The position numbers were made by a program, and so were the translations under genes. 64,000 nucleotides of DNA from Oncomelania hupensis (Eukaryota > Mollusca > Gastropoda > Littorinimorpha > Pomatiopsidae): contig CM072512.1 in NCBI GenBank assembly GCA_036898135.1, forward strand, positions 42,379,023 to 42,443,022, read 5' to 3'. Position 1 is the stretch's first letter, and every line of letters starts with the position of its first letter. Below, piece by piece: positions 1 to 64,000 of this stretch. Below the pieces are notes generated by a model that was not told where the DNA came from, did not search any database, and saw nothing but the letters and a program-made list of their open reading frames with translations.

Positions 1-494
1 TAACGGAGTCAACACAAACGCACACACACACACACACACACACAGAACACGTATACACTTATCAAATGGTTAAATAATTACAGTACATGGCCATGCAAAA
101 CAACAGATAATATGAATACCAAGAACCGAGCCGGTGCCGCCACCATCCATGAACAGATGACGTGACTTGGTAAAAAAGATTACATATGGGGAAGGAAGGG
201 AGGGGGAGTGAAAATTATTGAGTTTGCATGTTAAAAAGGTGGGTCTTTAATTGGCGCTTGAAGTGTGTGTGTTTGTGTGGGTGTGTGCATATGTTTGTGT
301 GTGTGTGCGTGTGTGTGTGTGATATCTCTACACTATCAAATCATGAAGAAGATCTGATCTGAATTGATTTGATTTGATTTTTGACACTTTATCGTCCGTT
401 TTTATTGGGAAGACTGGTGATCAAATGACTGTGTAAAGTTATGTAGTTCCTAATAAACAATGTACCAAGAAGTGATTTATAAGTCTTGTATCAA

Positions 495-530
495 CGTTTT
501 TTTTAATTATTATTATTAATATTTTTATTA

Positions 531-618
<88 letters not shown>

Positions 619-670
619 GATTAATATTATTATAACACTGTAATTACTATTAATATTATCATTATGACTT
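495..670. repeat. (ATT)n microsatellite, interrupted
   Basis: Long ATT/TTA run in the POLR3A intron after exon 23. It creates false poly-Ile ORFs. Confidence 0.95.
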
Positions 671-712
671 TTATTGTTAGCATTATTAATTACAAAAGCC
701 ACCTTCCTGTAC

Positions 713-25867
<25,155 letters not shown>

Positions 25868-26201
25868 ACTTGCAAAATCTAGCCAATCCTAGCAAATTCA
25901 GACCCGTCAACGTGCGATGTCCACTTTCAATCCAAAACATGGGAAGCAAGCATTCTACATCCTCACGGGAGTTAAATCCAGCATACTTCCGCTTTTGCTT
26001 CTTATCCAAAACGAACCACCAAAATACTTGTAAGTAAAGGGTCCTTGAATGGGAAACCCTAAAGAAACAAAATTTGCACTGGAGATGTTAGTGATGCATT
26101 GCGTATACAGCATAGATAGTACTACTTGATACGTAAGGTTTCGAGCAAAATATTAGCTTGTACAATTTATTAGACTGATTGAACATTTTCATGAAGTGAG
26201 T

Positions 26202-26228
26202 AATAATAATAATAATAATAATAATAAT

Positions 26229-26280
<52 letters not shown>

Positions 26281-26330
26281 TAATATAATAATAATAATAA
26301 TAATAATAATTATTATTATTATTATAAGTA
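26202..26330. repeat. (AAT)n microsatellite in the intergenic region
   Basis: AAT run ending in a short TTA inverted segment, between the two host genes. Confidence 0.95.
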
Positions 26331-28749
26331 ATTAATAATTAATAATAGTAAAAAAAAAATAATAATACAGGATGCTATCACATTTTTTTTTCAATTGAAC
26401 ACAAAGCGCGGCGATCTGAAGTAATCTCTATTAGTAGTATTACAGAAGTCGGTATAGAAACCAATTTTTAATTTTGAAATTTTAGATAGATTGACTGCAC
26501 CCAATATTATTTTTGATGTACACACAATTTTCATGTTCTTACGGTTACTAGTATAACTTATCTAAGATTAGTATTTAATTTTTTTTTTTTTTCAGAATCA
26601 GAATGTAACTATTTATGTCAGAATTTGTAGAGATCATAAGATGACAATAACCATACAGTATAGTTAAAGACTAATCCCTCTCTAGTATAATATCTTAACT
26701 TGCCAATGTCTGCATCACAGTTTTGAGTCGTGAACATTGGTGTTGGTTCATTTGAAAATGACGCCATAATGAGGTCAAAGGTCGTGGTTAGGACCAAGAC
26801 TGACTAGTTTTGTGAAGTTGAAAAACTGGAGCCAAAGCAAGTTCAAGATGCAAGATTTGATGAATCATTTGATGAGCTACTAATACTGCCTTACTGGTTT
26901 CTGAATCTCTTTTTACTTGTTTAAGTACATGTTTCTTCTCGCTCACCCCACTTTAATTTACACCTGAAGACCTTTCTTGTCAACTATGAAAGAGAAAGAG
27001 AGAGACAGAGAGAGAGAGAGCGAGTGGAGTTAATGCACATACGTGTATGATTGATCAGCAAGCAACACTGTACTGTGTGCGAGTGAGAGTTGTGTCAGAC
27101 AGGTGAGAGACAGTAAAGAAAGGGGGAAGAAAGTTCTAGAAACTTCAACTTTTTTCAATTATGTGTAAATATTAAGCGTAGTGGTTGAGAATTGATGATA
27201 GACACGAACGTGAAACTAGAATTATGCATTGGACTTTTGTACCTTATATGTTTCTAACGCCTTGGACTAATAGAGCCTAACTCTCTCCCCTACCTTGACC
27301 CCAATTTTAAAAAAATAAATAAATAATATACAATCAAAATGTACAAATTAAATTTAAAAATCAGATTACTTTGATTGCTTTGAAACTCTGGGCTTCTTTA
27401 GAAAGAGTAGGAGATTTCCGTGAACCAAAATTAAACATCAGCATTAATTGGTTGCAAAGTTTTAAGGAAACGTGAACCTGGATCCCCCAAAATGAAATAC
27501 ATGACAAAGGCTAATTCTTTTGAATTTAGATCTATATATATCAGTACAGTTTAATTTAGTTTCATGAATAAAAGTTATTATAACGACAATAGTATTTTGA
27601 ATGAATGAATGAAAAGTTTAGTTATTAAGCTCATATATATATATAAGAAGCAAGAAGCATGATCACAGTGCAACCTTTGAACCTTTGTGGATTATAATCT
27701 CACTGTTCACATCATGTTCTCCAACACCTGTGCATTGAAATATACCATATTATATGCTTCTTAGTGTTGAGGCATTTGGGGAGGACAGCACCCTAGGATA
27801 TTTATGAAGGTATACGTTTATTCTAGGTCTTTTGTGATGAATAGCATTCATTTTATTATAATTTTGAAACAACTTTTTATACATAATTTTGTACTCTTTA
27901 TGAACCTTCCTGTGCTGGATCCTGTATGAAAGCATGTCAACATTGTCATTGAATATAACAGAATCTGAGAGAATCAGAGAGTGTTACTGTAGGATTAAGG
28001 CTGATGGTTTGTTTGCAAAATAATAAGGAATAAGGTTAATTTCTAGAAAACATGACTCTGAATCTGACCCTAACCAAATAAATATTTTTGGGCAAACAGT
28101 ATATAGTGCAGACAATTTGTATGAGTGTTGAGTTTTATTATGAACAACTTTGAATCATATATGTTTACATTAAAATGAAATAAACAATAGCAAAATACTA
28201 TTCATTCCTTTTTTTATGTGTGTTTGAATAACACTTTGAAATGGAAATGACAGCTTGGTGTAGACGTGTCCTGGTTACATTTTATTTGTCAGTATGAATT
28301 TTATGACCTTATTATTCAGTTTAAAGATGTGGAAATATCAATAATCAAGCAGCTTGGGACTCTAGGATTGACTTGTATATCTTTGAAATAGGTTTTCCTT
28401 TACAAGAAGGAACAGCTGGGAGAAAGGCCGGCCTTGAAGGTAAGCAGTGTCTGAATATTGACAGTGCTGAAATGGTCCGGTCTTGGCTGTATAGTAAACA
28501 AGTGAACCATTGCCTCTGCATGTGTTATTGTAAACCATTTGCATTTTAGGTCAGGTATCAGTTTCAAGTGTGAATATTGAGTTGTTGTTTACATTTTGTA
28601 GCTGTGTGCAGTGTAATTTAGAGTACTTCTCTTTTCTGACTGTGACAGAACTTGCTTCATGCTTGAGTAGACAGGCAAGGTATGGTTTAGAATATAATGA
28701 ACATTGAAGGTTAACGTCTGAATCCACCATTGGCCATTTATGGCAGACC

Positions 28750-28934
28750 GAGGTAACCATCCCAGGGAAGAAGGGTTAGGGACCTAAATCAACACTGAAC
28801 AACTAGAACATACTACTAAGATGGACAGTGAAAAAAATGCCACTTTTATTTTGCCCACCACAGGATTCGAACGTGAGTTATCGGTATGCATGCCAGACGA
28901 ATGCTCAACCGCTGAGCTACGTCATGGTGGGACA
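28750..28934 (-). mobile_element. tRNA-derived SINE, copy 2
   Basis: Minus-strand A box TAGCTCAGCGGTTGAGC (complement of 28903-28919) and B box GTTCGAATCC (28863-28872). Body shared with copy 1 (ATAAAAGTGGC, TTTTTTCACTGTCCATCT, GGGATGGTTACC). The acceptor stem does not pair, so this is not a working tRNA gene. Confidence 0.86.
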
Positions 28935-29679
28935 TTTAGAATGGTGTGAAAGTGCGTGTGTTTACTTGTATACACATTATATGTATACCAAGACGCTTAG
29001 ATTTATTTTCTGTTCAGACATAGCTTCAGCTTTGTGAACAGATTAACCCAACCTGTTCATTCTAACTGAAAATTGCTCATATTCTTGTTGGCATTTCAAA
29101 AATTAAATGTGTTTTATAATAATAATAATGTTCGTCATTTGTAAGGCGCCTTAGCCTAAGGATCAAGGCGCGCAAGGGGATGGGGGAATGGGAAGACAAG
29201 ACAGACAAAACAGGACAAAAGATACATAATATAAATATGTAGGCCTACAAAATACAGTTAAACTATGAAAAACACAAGCACGCACAGCTGCTTACACTCT
29301 CTTGTAAATGATTAATTGAAATATTCCCTAAAAAGGTATGTTTTCAACTGTGATTTACAAGAGGAAATGGAGGAAGAATGTCTAATCTTGTATGGAAGGG
29401 AATTCCAGAGTTGAGGACCAAAGACAGGTCTCTCAGATTTGTGTTATGCAGCCTAATGTATATAAACAATATGTCTGTGTTTGAAATTGTAACGTTTTCT
29501 TAATTTATTGCATACAATGGACCTTGTACATCAATGTTACTAGACTAGCACCTGATGACACACGTTTTTTCCACCAGATATAGATTTGAGAACGCTTGGT
29601 TACACTTATAGCAAAATATTTAATGCTTTATTTTTAATAATTATAATATTTATCTGTGCTTTTCAGTGTCAGTAGCAAG

Positions 29680-60593
<30,914 letters not shown>

Positions 60594-61939
60594 TGGTTGA
60601 AAGCTGTTTTGAGGAAGGCAGCAATAACGTGAGATATTGAATAAAGCTGGCACTCCATTTTTAGTTGTTTTGAAATCCTATATTGACTTTTGTGATGCTG
60701 TATATGGCTATTAATTTTCTAGGAAAAAAAAGGTGGAGCCATTTTTATGTTTTTATTTTTTTGGTTGATGTTGAAATTCTGCAGTTCTGAAGCCCATGCA
60801 ATAAACATAGAACTAAGCTGCATTAGCACAAAGATAGCTTTCCCAACAATAGACTTGTGCGCAGTCATGTTTGACATTATCAGAATGAGTTGCAACTAGC
60901 TAAAAATATATTCCGAAAATAGGATTGAATAACGCGCCAAGTAAGAAAATCTCCCTTGGGGTTGAAAAATGCGAAAGAATAAACTTGAGATGATTCTGCG
61001 TCTCTTGCTGCTGAAGGCTGGTGACTTAAAGAGTCACACCTCCCCCTATTATTTGTGCATCCTCTATTGTGCATCATTAAACACAGCTAAATTACTGAAT
61101 GGGTCAAATATAGATGCATTCATCACTCCAAACTAACAAAGTCATAATGGGGCTCAACTAGTTGTAAACAAAAAAAATGGGCTGATTATTTTCATTTGTT
61201 GAGAGAGTATTTACATTTTTTAAAATCTCTTATCTGGAATAAATATGCATGGGACCATGGGGGTGAATCTCGTAACTTTTACTATGAGCATTTTGAACTG
61301 TCTCTTATTTGGAATAAATATGATTGTGATCCGAGGAATGTATCTCGCTTTGCTGTTGAATTGTGAACAGTGATAAAAAGTACTTACCATTGTTATGACG
61401 ACATATCATGACTTTGTGTTTTTTTTTTCATTATTGTGATATGGTGCCTTCCTTCATTTTCTTGGTTGTTTGTTGTTCAAACGTTTTCATTGGACTTTAT
61501 TCTATCCTCGGGTCTTCTGATCCGTATGCTTTGTTTATTTTTAACCTCGTTGTCTACTGTCATGATCAGAAACAACTAATGGATGGATGTGTATGGAGGT
61601 GGTAGACAATAAAGGAATGTCCAACAAATACGCCAGTAAAGCAACTCTTTTTTCCCAAATCCCCTCACCATGGACAAGGTCCATTTTATCATCTCTTTTA
61701 TTCACCTTAACCTAAGATAGAACATTTTATTGCATATATAGCCCTGAAATCACCTTCAAAATTGGACTGGGTTTGCCTTTTATAATAATCCCTTTTTTTA
61801 TCGTTCAGTTTTGCAGTGACTTCAGAACTTTATACGACATCAGTTAATCAGCTTGACGCAATGGGTAGAAAATGATAAACATGTAGTGTAATTCTTCTTT
61901 TAAATACATCTTGATTACCAATTCCTTATATTTTTGTCT

Positions 61940-62155
61940 TCTCTTAACATTATTTTGATCTCATAATCCATTGCTAAACCCTTCAGCACAAGTACCCCTA
62001 TCTGGATGTGACAGAAGAAAAAGTCTGGGTGCATCATTCCCTCTGTGTACTGCTAGAGTGACGTGCCTAGGCTTCACCTTCTCTCACATTTAGACACAGG
62101 CACATATGCTGAAGGGTTTAGCTATGGATTATTAGATCAAAATAATGTTAAGAGA
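61940..62155. mobile_element. Fold-back element: 49-bp arms, 118-bp loop
   Basis: Arms 61940-61988 and 62107-62155 are complementary with about three mismatches (TAAACCCTTCAGCA against TGCTGAAGGGTTTA, TCTCTTAACATTATTTTGAT). No ORF in the loop. Confidence 0.9.
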
Positions 62156-62626
62156 AAAAAAAACACAAATATAATGAAGTGGTAATAAAGATGTTTTTAA
62201 AAGAAGAAAACCATCATGAAAAAATAAATGAGTTTTTTGTTTTGTTTGTTCACAAGTAATACAGATGACTACTCAGTACTGTCACAATGAGGATCAGGAC
62301 CTTTTCACTAGTTATTATAATAATTTTACTTTCCTGCCAAAAGCATAAACATGCTTGCACCACAAACAGCTTAATTGTGAATCATGACAGTTTATTTATT
62401 GTTGTGCCAATTTTTGTTTTTCTTCAGCCAATTTTTTGCAACGTCTTTTGTTGATGGTGAATGGTTAAAAGGAGTTTTGTTGTTTTTGTGTTATATTTTG
62501 TGTTTGCTTTGACAATTTTTTGTGTATTATTCATTATACTTGATTACCATTGTATGCATCTCTTTTTAATGTTCTTTGTGTAGGTTTATGTGAAAGTGTG
62601 TGTGGCATTCAGAACGTGTGTTGTTA

Positions 62627-62627
<1 letters not shown>

Positions 62628-62667
<40 letters not shown>

Positions 62668-62682
62668 TGCGTGTGTGTGTGT
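62628..62682. repeat. (GT)n microsatellite
   Basis: Downstream of FAM234. Confidence 0.95.
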
Positions 62683-63114
62683 AAGAGAGAAAGTGATTTG
62701 AAAAACTGAGCAATGGATCTGAAAGTGTTACCAAGATCAAGAACATATTGACTAACTCATGTATGTGCCAACTTCTGCACGAACAAACATAAAATCTGTT
62801 TTCTTGTTTTGGATGTTTAAATGACATTTAGAACTTGAATATTACAGTGCAGATGTAAAACTTTAAATTTATTGTCTTTGTGTAAGTAAGAAAATGTTAT
62901 GTTTTATAATTGTAAATTGTATAATTTGTACCAAAAAACCCCACCCCACAACATGCTTTTGTGTGATCACATAATTGTACAATTTTGTATTATTATTTTA
63001 CTATTTAGTATTATTATATCATTATAGATAGATTATGGCTTTAATTAAACAGAAATAAAAAAGAACGTTGTGTAGTGCTGTGTATTACTTTCATTGATAT
63101 TTGATTCATTTGCA

Positions 63115-64000
63115 TGCAATGTGAGCTAGTATAATGTACCCCTCCCCTCCAACACCCCTGAATTTGTTTCACTGATTTATGCAAACATGCGTGAGACAAA
63201 TCCTAAATATTAAAACAAATTATGTCTAGAACAAATGTACCACTATCTGTGAAAAACTTTTAAAGTGGTTAATTACTCAGAGTCTATTAAGATGTATTGC
63301 AACCAAACTTGGTAAGATGGTGTATATCCTTGAGACCTTGAAAATTATATGTGAATGACAAGGTCCCAGAATCAACAAAATAATGTTAATAAAAAAAATC
63401 AAAATTGTTCACAAAATTTTACATTTTCCCTAAGTTATTAACATAGAAATTATTATTCTTTTATCATCATGTATGATAGATATCAATGACTTGCACACAC
63501 TGTGCAAATTTTGTCAACCTTGCTGTCCAAAGTCGGTTCTTATAGGTACTTTGAAGTGACTTTCACCTTAAACTATGAGAGAGAGTCCAAACTTGTATTT
63601 AGAGATAATAGATTGATCTTTCATATATGCTCTGTTTTTGCATTGATCTTGAAGGTTGTCATTTAAGGCCTTACAAAAACTCTAAAACATTTCTCAGTGT
63701 TCAATGAAATGATTCTATAGTAATTTTTAGTATACAACAGCATTGGGTTATTTGATCATACATGAGCATCAGAGGTCACATGAAGGTCAAGGGGATCCCA
63801 AGGTCAAGGACACTGAAGGTTAAGTTCATCCCAAGATCACTTTTTTGTTGCATAACACAACTTTTGCTGCAGTTTATTTGATCATACATGGAGTGTATTT
63901 ATAGCTGGAGGTCAAGGTCAAGCTCATCAGAAAGCCACTATTTGCATTTATTTTTGTTCTTATGGGCACTTGTTAAATATTGCAAGTTTTATAAGCAGCA
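63115..64000 (+). repeat. AGGTCA-rich interspersed repeat, copy C (runs off window)
   Basis: Downstream of FAM234. Shares GGTTATTTGATCATACATGA and GAAGGTCAAG blocks with A and B; most diverged of the three. Confidence 0.82.

Larger units (their letters stand above)
25868..29679. other. Intergenic region between divergent POLR3A and FAM234
   Basis: 3.8 kb between opposed coding starts. It should hold both promoters and probably a FAM234 5' UTR exon. No clear TATA/initiator could be assigned. Contains an (AAT)n run, SINE copy 2, and a repeat fragment at 29113-29465 (GTAAGGCGCCTTAGCC, GGAAGGGAATTCCAGAG). Confidence 0.6.
60594..63114. other. Region downstream of FAM234: 3' UTR and intergenic
   Basis: Candidate polyadenylation AATAAA at about 60641 and more at 61604 and 63056. 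Holds the 61940-62155 fold-back and a GT microsatellite; no coding region seen. Confidence 0.6.

Noticed and set aside
28850..28935. Possible tRNA gene (minus)
   Set aside because: A and B boxes are good, but acceptor and T stems do not pair and the flank matches the SINE at 7731.

Overview
This is animal nuclear DNA from an invertebrate. The genes are split by spliceosomal introns, the introns are full of retrotransposons, MITEs and microsatellites, and one intron carries a virus-like Polinton. The repeat mix suggests a lophotrochozoan, perhaps a mollusc. That placement is an inference, not something the sequence proves.

Two host genes lie head to head. On the minus strand, 23 exons between 25867 and 713 encode the first 980 residues of the RNA polymerase III largest subunit (POLR3A/RPC1). 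Every exon junction keeps the reading frame, and the rest of the gene lies beyond the left edge. On the plus strand, 13 exons between 29680 and 60593 encode a complete 727-residue FAM234-type protein (FAM234A/B, formerly ITFG3/KIAA1467 family): a cytoplasmic tail, one membrane segment and an ectodomain with FG-GAP-like calcium-loop repeats.

FAM234 intron 3 (34210-51747) is 17.5 kb long because it holds a complete 14.87-kb Maverick/Polinton at 34615-49482. The element has ~157-bp terminal inverted repeats, a TCATC target duplication and 13 uninterrupted ORFs. These are a protein-primed-type DNA polymerase B, a packaging ATPase, a retroviral-type integrase, a capsid-like protein just upstream of the ATPase, a possible penton, and eight proteins I cannot name, several with membrane segments. 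Three divergent gene pairs share 20-36-bp AT-rich spacers. I found no Ulp1-type protease. The 1.5-kb control region at its left end has two hairpins with compensatory stem changes and a cluster of kappaB-like palindromes.

Other mobile DNA: eight 5'-truncated copies of one non-LTR retrotransposon with an (ATAGG)n 3' tail, six of them with visible target duplications and one only 65 bp long; a CR1/L2-like LINE; four copies of a ~0.6-kb retroposon with a TATA box (three with 13-15-bp duplications, one of those hosting a nested insertion); two tRNA-derived SINEs; three ~1-kb repeats full of AGGTCA half-sites; a piggyBac-type MITE 11 bp from a splice junction; a deleted DNA transposon with a fused ORF; and two fold-back elements. 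All coordinates come from reading the sequence by eye. No database search was possible.
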